Part shown: positions 27,956 through 40,554 of the stretch, piece by piece
Layout: each line of letters opens with the position of its first letter
Position numbering within the stretch: the first letter of the stretch is position 1
Source: Anaeramoeba ignava
Lineage: Eukaryota; Metamonada; Anaeramoebidae
Assembly (NCBI GenBank): GCA_028826165.1
Contig: JAPDFW010000061.1
Location: 62,001-126,000 of the forward strand
Length of the DNA: 64,000 nt
Direction of reading: 5' to 3'
Position numbers and translations under genes: made by a program
The notes under the pieces: generated by a model
Databases searched by the model: none
Told to the model about the DNA's origin: nothing
Seen by the model: the letters and a program-made list of their open reading frames with translations, nothing else

Positions 27956-30900
27956 TAATTTGATTTTGAATACAAATTTGAATAGTTTCAATTAATTTAT
28001 TTTGAATTTTAAAATTATAATTTTTCCATATTTTATAATCAAAAATTAAATATTTTTTAAGTTGTTTTTGAAATTGTTCATTTTCAATATTTTCTTTAAA
28101 TGTTCTTATAATATAATAAATTTGTGTTGAAAAATATTTTGGATGTATTTTTTTAAGTAAAATATTGATTATTTGAAATCCTTGTTTTTCAATCATTTCT
28201 TTTTGTGTTTCAATATCGTTTAATAAATAATCATTAATTATTCTTAAAATTTCTTCAAAAATTAATTTTGTTGAATTTGATTTTGATGTTGATTTTGAAT
28301 TTGATTTTGATTTTGATGTTGAATTTGATTTTGATTTAATTTCTTTTTTAATTCTTTAATTTTTTTATTTTCTTTTTTTTGTTGTTTAAATAATTCATCA
28401 ATTTCAAAAATTAAATAAAAAAATGTTTCAATTCCTCCTAAAAATTTAATAATTTCATTAATATTTGTTGATTTAAATGTTTTGATTGTTTTTATTTTGT
28501 TTGTTTTTTCTTTGATAATATTTTTTGAAATTTCTTCTTGTTGTTGTTGTTTTTTATTTATTTTTCTTAATTCATTCATCATTATTATTGATGGAAATTC
28601 TTGATTTTGATTTAATTGATTTTTGATTTTTTGATTTAATTGATTTTTCATTATTGTAAAATATTGTTTCATTTCAGAAACAGTAATTTTAAAATTTGCA
28701 AATTTTCTAATAATTTCAATAATTTTTTTAAATATTTTGATATTTTGAATTTTGGGAATTAATTTAAGTAAAAATGAAATAATTCCTTTTTCACAAATAT
28801 AATTAATATTTTCTTTTGATTTTTCACTTATTTCTTCAAATATTTTCAAAACTTCAAAAAAAGAAATTTCTTTTTCTTTTTCTATTTCAATTTCATTTTT
28901 CTTTTTCAATTTCATTTTCATTTTCATTTTCATTTTGATTTTGATTTTGATTTTCATTTTCATTTTGATTTTCATTTTGATTTTGATTTTCTAATTCTTT
29001 TTTGAAATTTTGTGAATAAAGTTCTAAAATAATATTAATCATATTTGTATTTTTGATAATAAAATTATTTTTAATTGAAAATTTTCCATTATTAATCATT
29101 AAATCTAAAAGAATTTCAAATATTTCTTTTTTTGGTTTTCTTTTTTCATATTCATAAATTATTTTTACAAATTTTGTTATTGGAATTAATTCTTGAAATT
29201 GTTTCATTAATATTTCATTGTTTTGAATAATTTCTTTAATCATTTTTAATGAAAAATATGTATTATTATTATTATTTTGATCTTCAAAAAATGTTGTTAT
29301 AGTTTGTAATAAATTTGTTTTTAAAAATATTTTTTGAATATTATTTCGATTTTTAGAAATTGATTTTAAACATTCTTCAAAAAGTTTATTCATAAATTTT
29401 TCATTTTCATTTTCATTTTCATTTTCATTTTGATTTTTGGAAAATATTTGTTGGATTAAATAAATAATAAATTGTTGTTCATTTTCTTCTTCATTATTTT
29501 TTACTTTTTCAAAAAATTTTGGAATATTATTTAATGAAAGTTTTTGAAGAAATTGATAATTAATTGATTCAATCAAAAAGTTGATAATATTTGAATTATC
29601 AAAAATAACTTTAATAGATCCATTTTGAAATATTAAATTTAAAATTTCAAAATATAATTCTTTTGTTTTTTCATTTTCATTTTCATTTTCATTTTGATTT
29701 TGATTTTGATTTTGAATTTCAATTTGATTTTGATTTTCATTTTGATTTTGATTTTGATTTTGATTTTGATTTTGATTTTGATTTTGATTTTCATTTTCTT
29801 TAATTAATTTTAATAAATTTTGTTTAATTATTTGAAATCCATTATTTTTAATAATTTTGTTTGATGAAATTTTTGGATTATTTTGAATAATTTCAATTAT
29901 CATTTCTAAAAATTGATTTAATAAAAATAAATTTGAAAATATTTTTGAATTTTTTGAAATTTGATTAAATAAAATTTCATATTCAAAATTATTTTGATAT
30001 TTTATGATAATATTTTTAAGAAAATCAATTAATAATATTTGTAAATTTAAATTCATTTCTTCTAATTCAATCTTTTCTTTTTTTCTTCTAATTAAAATTA
30101 AAATTAAAATTAAAATTAAATTAAAAATTAAAATTAAAATTAAAATAAAAATTAAAATATTTACATTAAAATTATTGATATTTGTTCTGATAAAATAATC
30201 TGAAAAACAAATTTTCCATCCTTCATTTTCCTCAAAAAATTTAATAATTTCTTTATCATCATTGCTATTTTCTTCAATTATCATTTTTTTAAATTCAAAT
30301 AAAATATACATTTGAAGTTCTGGATAAATATATTTGTTATATTTTTGAATTTTCTTAATTTTTTCTTGTTTTAAATAATTATGATTTTTGTATTTATATT
30401 GAAGATTTGAATTTAATTCTTCTTCAGTTTTAAATAAATCAAAATAAATTAAAATTAATCTTTCTTTAAAATTATTCACTTTTAATTTAATTTCATTTGT
30501 ATATTTTTCAATTTCTTTTCTTATATTTTCTTTTGATAAATTTATATTATTTGATTTTTGTATTTTTTGAAAAGATCTTAAATGACTAAAAAGTGAATCA
30601 AAATAAGGATGATATAATTTGATTTCTGAAATTTTTCTTTTTGAATTTGATTTTGAATTTGTATTTAAATTTGATTTTGAATTTGATTTTGATTTTGATT
30701 TTGAATGATGCTTTGAATTTAAATTTAAATTTGATTTTAATTTTGATTTTGAATTTGTATTTAAATTTGATTTTGATTTTGATTTTGATTTTGAATTTGA
30801 TTTTGATTTTGATTTTGATTTTTTTGAATTTGAATTTGATTTTGATTTTGATTTTGAATTTGGTTTTGATTTTGATTTTGATTTTGAATTTGGTTTTGAT

Positions 30901-32748
30901 TTTGATTTTGATTTTGATTTTGATTTTGATTTTGATTTTGAATGATGTTTTGAATGATGCTTTGAATGATGCTTTGGATGATGTTTTAAATTTGAATGTG
31001 AATTTGAATTTGAATTTGATTTTGATTTTGATTTTGATTTTGATTTTGATTTTGAATGATGTTTTGAATTGAAATGGATTAATTTTTTTAATTTATTTGA
31101 TAATTTTGTTTTAAAAGAATAAGAAATCCAAAGAATAAAATCTTTAAGATTTAAAATATTATTGTTATTAATAAATTCTTCAATAATATTTTCTTCTTCA
31201 ACAATAAAACTAAGGAAATCAAAAATATTTAATCGAAAATCAACTTCTAAACGAATTAAATCTTCTTTTTTGATTTTTAAATTTTCTAAAATATTTGGAT
31301 TTTCTTCTTCTTTGATTTCTGATTTGAATGTAAAAAAATTTGTTTCAAAAATATCTTCAAGTTTTTCAATTTCTATTTTTTTAATTTTTTCATTTTCTTT
31401 TTGATTTTCAATTTTGATTTGATTTTTGTTATTAATATTAATTCCAATATTTGGAATATTTGATAATTTTGGAACTTCAAAAAAAGTTAAAAGAGTTAAA
31501 ATTAAATCAATTTTTTCTGTTTCTGTTAATAATCCATATTCATAACAACTTTCAATAATTTCAAAAATTGATAATTGAATAGAATATTGTTTTTTTGTAA
31601 AAAGAAATTCTTTTTTGAATTCTAAATTAAATGAAAACCAATCTATTTTTGTTATTTTTGTTATTTTTGTTATTTTTGTTATTTTAAGATTAAAAGAATA
31701 ATTAATTATAAATTTATTTTATATATTTTTTTTTGGGAAATATTTTTACATATTAATGAAGAGATTATTTTTGATTCTTTAATTGATTTTAAAATTTTTC
31801 TATTTGGATAAAAATCTTTTACTTTTAAAAAATTTTTCATAATTTCCATAATTTCTGAAATAATAAATTGAGTTTCAATTAAATAATAAATTGAAAGTTT
31901 TGGTTTTGTTTCCTTTTTTGGTTTTTTTTTAAAGAATAAATAAATTTGAAATTTTTTAAAATTTTGGATTAATTGATAAGTATTAATATAAATATAATTA
32001 TTATTATTTTCTTTTTTCTTTTTATTTGATTTTAATTTTGATTTACTCTTATTTTTTCCATTAATCCAAAAATATATTTTGTAGTTTGTAATAAATCATA
32101 AAATATTGCAAAAATTCTTTTTTCAAATAAAATTTGTTGATTAAATTTGGATTTTGAAAGAATTGAAATTATAGATAAAGAAATTAAATTTTTGTGTGGA
32201 TTAATTTCTTTTTGATTTTCATTTTCAATTTGATTTTGATTTAAATTTTGGTTTTGATTTTGATTTTGATTTTCATTTTGAATTTCATTTTGATTTTGAT
32301 TTTGATTTTGATTTTGAATTTGAATTTCATTTTGAATTGTTTCTATTTTGTTTGAATTCAAGTTTTTTGTTTTTAAATATTAAAAATTTAGTTTATTTTT
32401 TTTTTGGATAATAAAATATATATAAACCTCGAAGAAGAGTATTTGAATAAATTAAATTATTTAATATAAAAGTAATAAATCTTATTGGATGCGCTTGTTT
32501 TTGTGAAATTGCTTCATTAATTTCTTCTAATTCAAAATATTTTTCAAATTCATTCTTTTTTTGATTTAAATTTGATTTATTTTGATTTGGATTCCAATTT
32601 TGAAATAATTTTTCAAATAATAAACAAAATTCAACAAATTCTTCACTTTTTATCTTTTTAAATTTTAATTTTAGTTTTAATTTTGATTTTGATTTTGATT
32701 TTAATTTTTAATTTTAATTTTGATTTTAATTTTTAATTTTTAATTTAC

Positions 32749-34661
32749 TTCTGAATTATTTTTTGGTTGTAAATCTTTCCATTTTTGATAAATTTCATTT
32801 TCATTTTCATTTTCATTTTCATTTTCATTTTCATTTCTAAAACTCAAAAAAAAATCTTTTTCAATTTCTTTTTGTTTTTCAATTTCTTTTTCATTTTCAT
32901 CTTCTGTTTTTGTATTTAAATCTGTTGTTATTTCTTCTTTTGCCTTATTACTGGTATATTTTTGTACTTTTTCAATTTCATTTTGAATATTTTTGATTTG
33001 TGGATCAATTTTTGAATAAAATTCATTTTTTCTTTTTTCAAATTGATTTTTAAATTTTTGAATTATTTTTTCAATTTCATTTAAAGTTTCATTTTTAATT
33101 TTAATTTCTTGAATTTTGATTTTTCAATTTTTTTAAATTTATTTTTGAATTTAATTCTATTTTTTGATTTCTTGAATAATTTTTATCTAAATTTTCATTT
33201 TCAATTTGATTTTGATTTTTGTTGAATTTTGATTAAATTTTGATTTTTGATTTTTCGTTTTTCAAATCCTTTTTAAATTTTGATTTTGTTTTTTCAAATA
33301 ATTTTAAATCTTTTGTGTTTTTAATTTGGGAAGTTTCAGTTTAATTTTTGATATTTTTGTATCAATTTCTTTCAAATTTATATTCTTTCTTTTTAAATTT
33401 ATTTTGAATTTCTTGAATTTTTGAAAATTTTTAAGTCTTGTTTTCTATTTTGCTCAAATAATTCTTTCAATTTAATAATCATTTATTAAATTCTTGTAAA
33501 TACTTTTTCATTTTTCATCATTTTGAATTAATTGTTGAAATTTTTCAATTTCTTTCCCATTTTTGATATTCTTTTGAATTCGAATTTGGTTTTTAATTTT
33601 TCCAATTTTCATTTTCATTTTGTTTCGCATTTTCATTTTTCATTTTTGATTTTAATTTGTTTATTAATGTTGATAAATTTGAGATTCTGTTTTTATTTTC
33701 TTTTTCAAATTTTCAATTTTGATTTTTAATTTTGAATTTTGATTTTGATTTTGAGAGTTTTGATTTATTTTTGATTTTGAATTTGAATTTGAAATTGATT
33801 AATTGATTTTGATTTTGTGAATTTGATTTAATAAATTTGAAAAGAATTTTTTTCAATTTATTTTCATTTTGATTTTGATTTATTTTTTCAATATTTTTTA
33901 AAGCTTTTTGATTATTTTGGTTTAATTTTTGTTTAATTTGTTGAATATTTGTTTGAAGAAATTCAATATTTTGAAATTCTTTTTGCAAATTTCACAAATA
34001 AATTTTAAGTCTCAATAAAATTGAATAATAATTTGATTTTGATTTTGATTTAAATATTCCATCAAAATTTGGATTTGAAATGATAAATTGAATATTTTGG
34101 AAAAAAATGATAAAAATTTTGAAGATTTTTTTTGAATTAATTTTTTGAGATTTAAAAATAAATTTCTAAAATATTTTCAGAATCGAAATTTGATTGAATT
34201 TCAAGTTCAAAATTTTTCTTTGAATTTCTTTTTAATTTAATTTCGTTTGCAAATTGAAAATATTCATCAAATTTTTTTTTTGTTTTATCAAAATAAAAAT
34301 TATTTTTTCATTATAAAAATTTAATAATTGGTTTAAAAATTTCAGAACTAAAATTATTAAAAAAATTGAATTAAATTTCTTGTTTTTCATTTTCATAAAA
34401 TATTTTGAACGATTCTAAAATTGATTTATGACAAGGAATTAAAAATTTATCTTTTCCACAATAAATTTGAAATTTTGATTTTTTTTCATTTCCAATTTTA
34501 AACCAATTTGATTTTATTTTTGTTTTATTTTGATTTTGATTAAATTTTTTAATTTCGGATTGAATTTCTTCATTTTCATTTTGATTTTGATTTTGATTTT
34601 GAATTTGATTTTGATTTTGATTTTGATTTTGATTTTGATTTTGATTTTGATTTTGATTCAT
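32749..34661 (-). pseudogene. Decayed BTB exon of BTB-BEACH gene, copy 2
   Basis: Homologous to the intact exon 13707-15749. The start (ATG at 34661), the NQ tract, the first BTB strands (FQIYCGKDK, IPCHKSIL) and the donor at 32748 are kept. Between about 33115 and 34560 there are dozens of small indels that destroy the frame. Many places that differ from copy 1 now read TTTTGATTTT. Short frames such as 33988-33713 are remnants. Sequence outside this interval on both sides remains nearly identical to copy 1. Confidence 0.85.
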
Positions 34662-35057
34662 GATCTGTTGAATTTTTAAAAGAAAATTAAAATTGTGTTT
34701 AATAAGAAATTTTCAATTATTTTGATTTCAAAAAATATTTTTATTAAATGTTTAATTTCTAATTTTATATTTTTATTATTTAAATTATTTATATTTAATC
34801 AATTTAAAAAAACAGGAAAAAAATTATTTTTGAATTATTTTTGAATTATTTTGAATTATTTTGAATTTGACTTTTTCATTATTTTAATTAGGAAAAGTAT
34901 TTTATTAATTTTTTATTTCTTACTTTAATAAAAAAGTTTTTAAAAAAAAAGAGAAAAAAATGAAAAAAAAAAAGGAAAAAAAATATTTTTTTATTTTTTT
35001 GGAATTTTGTTTTTAATTAAAAAATTAAACATTTTTCTTTCTTTTTTTCTTCTTTTT
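34662..35057. promoter_or_regulatory. Duplicated 5' flank of BTB-BEACH gene, copy 2
   Basis: Nearly identical to 15750-16147, differing by a few indels in homopolymers. The match stops at 35057, which is the right-hand edge of the segmental duplication. The last 33 bases (35025-35057) are also read as the C-terminal codons of the neighbouring RCC1-BTB gene. Confidence 0.45.
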
Positions 35058-37760
35058 GAAATTTTTTTTATTTTGATTTTGATTTTGATTTTGATTTTTA
35101 AATTTTTTAATTAATAAATCAAATAAATTTGGATTTGTTTGATTTAATTGAAAATAATCAATTCCAATTTTTAATTCATTAATTATTTCTTGTGTAATTT
35201 GAATTTCATCTTTAATTTGATTTGAATAAATCCAATATTCAAATATTTGAAATGATTCATTACTTAATTCACTATAATCTGTAACTTTATTAGATTTATC
35301 TTCTGTTACAGATAAAAACATTCCTCGATATAATTCACTTCTCATTATTAATATTAATTTTGGAAATTTATATTGTTTTTCTTTTCTTTCAATTATAAAA
35401 TCTTTTTCATTTTCATTTTCATTTAAATAAATTCTTTTAATTGTTTCTTCAATTTTTTCATTTGAATTTATAATTTCTTTAATTTCTGAATATAATTTTG
35501 GATTTATTTTGGAATTGTTTGAATAAATCATTTCAAATATTTGATTTGATTCTTTAATTGATTTATTTGAAATAATTTCTTGAAGTTTTTCAATTTGATT
35601 TTCATTTTGATTTAATCTATATTTCAATATTAATTTATGAGCTTCAATTATTTCTCCATTTTCGGTTTTAAATGAAATATCACAAAATTCTTTTCTTCTT
35701 CAAATAATTTTATCAAATCTTCTTCAAGATTGGAAAAAGAAGGAGGAGAATAATAAAGAAATGAATTGAATTCTCCACAAGAAATATGATAATTAGAAAT
35801 ATTTTCATTAAATCTTAATTTAGGAAGTTCAATTTGAATTGGAATTCTGATGTATTCCTGAAAGATTTGAGTTTCCTCCATCCCGATTTGACCAAAAGAA
35901 TTATCTCCAAATCCAATCATTTTCTTATTGAAAGTTAAAATCAAAGTATGAAATCCTCCACAAGAAATTTCAAGAATATTATCACTATCAAATAAAAATA
36001 TATCCATTTCTGTAAATTTTTTTGTGGATTCTTCTGGTTTATTTAATCCATTGAAACCTGAATTTCCACATGAATAAAGTTTTCTTTTTGGATTTTGATT
36101 TTGATTTTGATTTTGATTTTGATTTTGAATTTGATTTAAATTTTGATTTTGATTTTGATTTAAATTTTGATTTTGAATTTGATTTTGAGTTTGAATTTGA
36201 TTTTGATTTTGATTTTGATTTTGATTTTGATTTTGATTTTGATTTTGATTTTGATTTTCATTTTGATTTTGATTTTGATTTTGATTTTGATTTTGATTTT
36301 GAATTTGATTTAAATTTTGATTTAAATTTTGATTTTGATTTTGATTTTGATTTTGATTTTGATTTTGATTTTGATTTTGATTTTGATTTTGATTTTGATT
36401 TTGATTTTGATTTTGATTTTGATTTTGATTTTGATTTTGATTTTGATTTTGATTTTGATTTTGATTTTGATTTTGATTTTGATTTTGATTTTGATTTTGA
36501 TTTTGATTTTGATTTTGATTTTGAGTTTGAATTTTGATTTTGATTTTGATTTTGATTTTGATTTTGATTTTGATTTTGATTTTGATTTGAATTTTGATTT
36601 TGATTTTGATTTTGATTTTGATTTTGATTTTGATTTTGATTTTGAATTTGAATTTGAATTTGATTTTGATTTTGATTTTGATTTTGATTTTGATTTTGAT
36701 TTAAATTTTGATTTTGATTTTGATTTTCAATTTGATTTTCCATTTCATTTTGATTTTGATTTTGAATTTCATTTTGATTTTGATTTTGATTTTGATTTTG
36801 ATTTTGATTTTGATTTTGATTTTGATTTTGATTTTGATTTTGAATTTGATTTTGAATTTGAATTTGATTTTGAGTTTGAATTTGAGTTCGATTTTCATCT
36901 TCAATCAGCATGGCTGAAAAATTGTTTCCACATTGAATATCAATTATTTTACCTTTTGGAATATTTTGGATTTTGGTTAATTTCGAGAAACGTGAAGTCT
37001 GAATTGATTCTCCTAATCCAAGTTGACCATAATAATTATATCCGCATCCAAATAATTCTTGATTTAAATTTAAAAGAAAAACATGAATTGAAGAATTTCC
37101 TGAAAATATTTTAGAAATATTTTTCATCATTAAAATTGGTTTTTTTGTTTTATTAGGCTTATTCAAACCAAGTTGACCAAAATAACTATCACCAATTCCA
37201 TAAGCATTTTGATTTGAAGTTAATAAGTAAATTGAACTAGAACCAGAAACAATATCTTGAATTACTCTATCATTTTTATCTTCAATTAATGATGAAATAT
37301 TGATAAATTTTTTTGGATTTTTTGGATTAATATTTTTTCCTTTGGCAAATACATTTCCTTCTTTTGTTAAAATAGCTTCATTATAATAACCAACAGCTAC
37401 TTTTTGAATATTTTTAATTTGGATTTTTTCCACATTTAGAATTGAATTATTTTCATTTAAATATTCTATTGCTTTTCCATTTTTGAAAAGGAAAATTGTT
37501 GAGAAATGTCCTGTTGAAATTTGTTTAATTTGTTTTTCATTTTCATTTTCATTTTCATTTTCATTTTCATTTTCATTTTTTTCATTTTCATTTTCATTTT
37601 CATTTTCATTTTCATTTTCATTTTCATTTTCATTTTCATTTTCATTTTCATTTTCATTTTCATTTTCAAATTTAAATTGAATTGGGTTTGTTATTTTATC
37701 TGGTTTATTTTTTATAAGTTTTGGATATTTATTGTAACCAAAAAATAAGCAATCATTCAT
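35025..37760 (-). CDS. RCC1-repeat / BTB protein, copy 1 (frame-disrupted)
   Basis: Starts at ATG 37760 (MNDCLFFGYN). An NE tract at 37520-37670 sits in the first blade. RCC1 repeats follow, with typical blade endings: GHFSTIFLFKNG, GNVFAKGKN, AYGIGDSYFGQLGL and LFGCGYNYYGQLGLGES. An 800-bp NQ/SK tract (36890-36080) interrupts the propeller, which resumes at KLYSCGNSGFNGLN and GGFHTLILTFNKKMIGFGDNSFGQIG. A BTB-type domain follows (FCDISFKTENGEIIEAHKLIL, then SELYRGMFLSVTEDKSNKVTDYSELS). The frame slips from NQ to SK inside the tract near 36540, reaching a stop at 36258. A 1-nt change near 35695 separates the propeller from the BTB. RCC1-BTB proteins usually act in signalling or ubiquitin ligase adaptors; the role here is unknown. 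Confidence 0.75.
36080..36890 (-). repeat. Long NQ/SK hexamer tract inside RCC1-BTB copy 1
   Basis: About 130 GATTTT-type hexamers, pure over 36326-36520. On the minus strand it reads NQ, then SK after a slip near 36540. The homologous position in RCC1-BTB copy 2 (about 39110-39120) has no tract, so this is an insertion or expansion unique to this copy. Confidence 0.9.
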
Positions 37761-37796
37761 TTTTGAAAATGAAAAAAATGAAAAAATGAATTTTGG

Positions 37797-38160
37797 AATT
37801 TTGATTTTAATTTTGATTTTAATTTTAATTTTAATTTTAATTTTAATTTTAATTTTAATTTTAATTTTAATTTTAATTTTAATTTTAATTTTAATTTTAA
37901 TTTTAATTTTAATTTTAATTTTAATTTTAATTTTAATTTTAATTTTAATTTTAATTTTAATTTTAATTTAATTTTAATTTTAATTTTGATTTTGATTTTT
38001 AATTTTAATTTTAATTTTAATTTTGATTTTAATTTTGATTTTAATTTTAATTTTTAATTTTAATTTTAATTTTGATTTTAATTTTAATTTTAATTTTGAT
38101 TTTAATTTTAATTTTAATTTTAATTTTAATTTTAATTTTAATTTTAATTTTAATTTTGAT
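37797..38160. repeat. (AATTTT)n spacer between the two RCC1-BTB genes
   Basis: About 60 AATTTT hexamers with some GATTTT units, lying between the start of RCC1-BTB copy 1 (37760) and the end of copy 2. It carries stop codons in the gene sense and has no coding role. Confidence 0.9.
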
Positions 38161-39880
38161 TATTAAATTTATTAATTAATAAATCAAATAAATTTGGATT
38201 TGTTTGATTTAATTGAAAATAATCAATTCCAATTTCTAATTCTTGAATGATTTCTTGTGTAATATTCAAATATTTGAAATGATTTATTACTTAATTCACT
38301 ATAATCTGTAACTTTATTTGAATTATCATTTGTTACAGATAAAAACATTCCTCGATATAATTCACTTCTCATTATTAATATTAATTTAGGAAATTTATAT
38401 TTCTTTTCATTTCTTTCAATTATAAAATCTTTTTCATTTTCATTTTCATTTAAATAAATTCTTTTCATTGTTTCTTCAATTTTTTCATTGGAATTTATAA
38501 TTTCTTTAATTTCAGAATATAGTTTTGGATTTATTTTGGAATTGTTTGAATAAATCATTTCAAATATTTGATTTGATTCTTTAATTGATTTTTTTGAAAT
38601 AATTTCTTGAAGTTTTTCAATTTGATTTTCATTTTCATTTTGATTTAATCTATATTTTAATATTAATTTATGAGCTTTGATTATTTCTCCATTTTCTGTT
38701 TTAAATGAAATATTACAAAATTCTTTTCTTTCAAATAATTTTATCAAATCTCCTTCAAGATTGGAAAAAGAAGGAGGAGAATAATAAAGAAATGAATTAT
38801 TTTCTGAACAAGAAACATGATAATTGGAAATATCTTCATTAAATCTTAATTTAGGAAGTTCAATTTGAATTGGAATTAATTGTGTATTTCTATCTCCAGT
38901 TCCTAATTGAGCTATAAGAATTTTTTCCAAATCCTATCATTTTCTTATTGAAAGTTAAAATCAAAGTATGAGCATTTCCAACAGAAAAATCAAGAATATC
39001 ATCATCTTCTTCAAATAAAGATGATTTGATTTCAGTAAATTCGTGAACATGTTTATTTTTGCCAAGTCCGTTTAATCGATGATCTCCGCATGAATAAATT
39101 TTTCTTTTTTGATTTTCAATTTCAATCAACATTATTGAATGATTAAATCCAGATTGAATATCAATTATTTTGCCTTTTGGAATATTTTGGATTTTGGTTA
39201 ATTTTTTGATTTCTTTTATTCTTGATTCTCCCAATCCAAGTTGACCATATTGATTATTTCCACATCCAAATAATTCTTGATTTGAATTTAAAAGAAAAAC
39301 ATGAATTGAAATATTTCCTGAAAATATTTTAGAAACATTTTTCATCATTAAAATTGGTTTTTCTGTTTTTTTGAGTGTTTCAGAATCAAAACCAAGTTCG
39401 ACCATCTTGATTTGAACCAATTCCATAAGCATTTTGATTTGAAGTTAATAAATAAATTGAATTATCTCCAGAAACAATATCTTCAATTATTCTATCATTT
39501 TTATCTTCAATTAATGATGAAATATTGATAAATTCTTTTGGATTTTGTGGATTAATATTTTTTCCTTTGGCAAATACATTTCCTTCTATTGTTAAAATAG
39601 CTTCATTCCAAGAGCCAACAGTTACTTTTTGAATATTTTCTTCAATTTGGATTTTTTGAGGATTTTGATTTGAATATCTTAAGTATTCTATTGCTTTTCC
39701 ATTTTTAAAAAGGAAAATTGTTGAATAATTTCCTGATGAAATTTGTTTAATTTGTTTTTCATTTTCATTTTCATTTTCATTTTCAAATTTAAATTGAATT
39801 GGAGTAGGATTATGGAAAGAAAATTTGTATTCTGTGAATGAAAGTAAATTATTGAAACCAAAAATCCAAACATCATTCAT
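38161..39880 (-). pseudogene. RCC1-repeat / BTB protein, copy 2, three frame breaks
   Basis: Tandem paralogue of 35025-37760. It starts at ATG 39880 (MNDVWIFGFNN), has a short NE tract, and keeps the same blades (GNYSTIFLFKNG, GNVFAKGKN, LFGCGNNQYGQLGLGES, KIYSCGDH, AHTLILTFNKKMIGFG) and the BTB part (FCNISFKTENGEIIKAHKLIL, MRSELYRGMFLSVTNDNSNKVTDYSELS). Breaks: an extra C near 39400, where copy 1 reads GQLGL; a break near 38925 after IGFG; and a deletion of about 35 bp near 38265 that truncates the end at 38223. Homology to the copy 1 tail continues out of frame to about 38165. It is probably a pseudogene; the lack of the long NQ tract suggests the compact ancestral form. Confidence 0.72.
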
Positions 39881-39909
39881 TTTTAAAAAGAAAAAAATGA
39901 AAAAAATGA

Positions 39910-40550
39910 AAAACTAAAAAAAAAATGAAAAAAATATATTTAAAATTAAATTATAAAAATAAAAAATATATTTAAATAAAATTATAAATTTATTAATAAT
40001 ATTTAATTATTTTTATTATTTAAATTAATTTGAAATAAAATCAAAAAATAAAATTAAATAAAATAAATTTAATTATTAATATTTATTAATTAAAATATTT
40101 TTATTCCACTTTTTTTTTGAATTAAAAAATATATTTAAAATTAAATTATATTTATTAATAATATTTAATTATTTTTATTATTTAAATTAATTTGAAATAA
40201 AATCAAAAAATAAAATTAAATAAAATAAATTTAATTATTAATATTTATTAATTAAAATATTTTTATTCCACTTTTTGAATTAAAAATATATTTAAAATTA
40301 AATTATATTTATTTATAATATTTAATTATTTTTATTATTTAAATTAATTTGAAATAAAATCAAAAATAAAATTAAATAAAATAAATTTAATTATTAATAT
40401 TTATTAATTAAAATATTTTTATTCCACTTTTTTTTGAATTAAAAAATATATTTAAAATTAAATTATATTTATTAATAATATTTAATTATTTTTATTATTT
40501 AGATTAATTTGAAATAAAATCAAAAAAAAATAAAAAAAAAGATAAAAAAA
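39910..40550. repeat. Satellite family A, first block
   Basis: Monomers of about 156-162 bp, with the landmark TATTCCACTTTTT at about 40103, 40265 and 40421. Monomers contain ATATTTAAAATTAAATTATA and TTAATTTGAAATAAAATCAA. The block ends directly at the tRNA-Asn gene. Confidence 0.9.
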
Positions 40551-40554
40551 ATAA

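Larger units (their letters stand above)
24700..32653 (-). pseudogene. Middle region of BTB-BEACH gene, copy 2 (multiple frameshifts)
   Basis: Homologous to 6174-13629. Exons equivalent to copy 1 are recognisable: 32653-32428, 32342-32047, 32017-31750 and 31642-30165, with intact splice sites and phases. The next intron (30164-30088, 77 bp) is anomalous: splicing it breaks the frame, while reading through keeps it open. Further breaks lie near 28910, 28350, 27515, 24985 and 24930. Between breaks the protein matches copy 1 closely (for example [19 protein letters not shown] and FLGGIETFFYLIFEIDELF). The tracts differ greatly in length and motif. The number of breaks argues for a decaying copy. 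Confidence 0.7.
22395..35057. repeat. Segmental duplication, unit 2 (about 12.7 kb)
   Basis: Direct copy of 3610-16147, separated from it by a single-copy segment with the LCAT-like gene, the 145-bp satellite and the beta-propeller gene. The offset drifts between about 18.8 and 19.0 kb because the hexamer tracts differ in length. Confidence 0.85.

Noticed and set aside
36329-37114. Long plus-strand frames reading ILIL/DFDF across hexamer tracts (also 8631-8861, 16097-16427, 27202-27995, 12970-13332)
   Set aside because: They are complements of (AATCAA)n and (AATGAA)n tracts. A hexamer without a stop in a frame stays open indefinitely, and the opposite strand has conserved domains on both sides.
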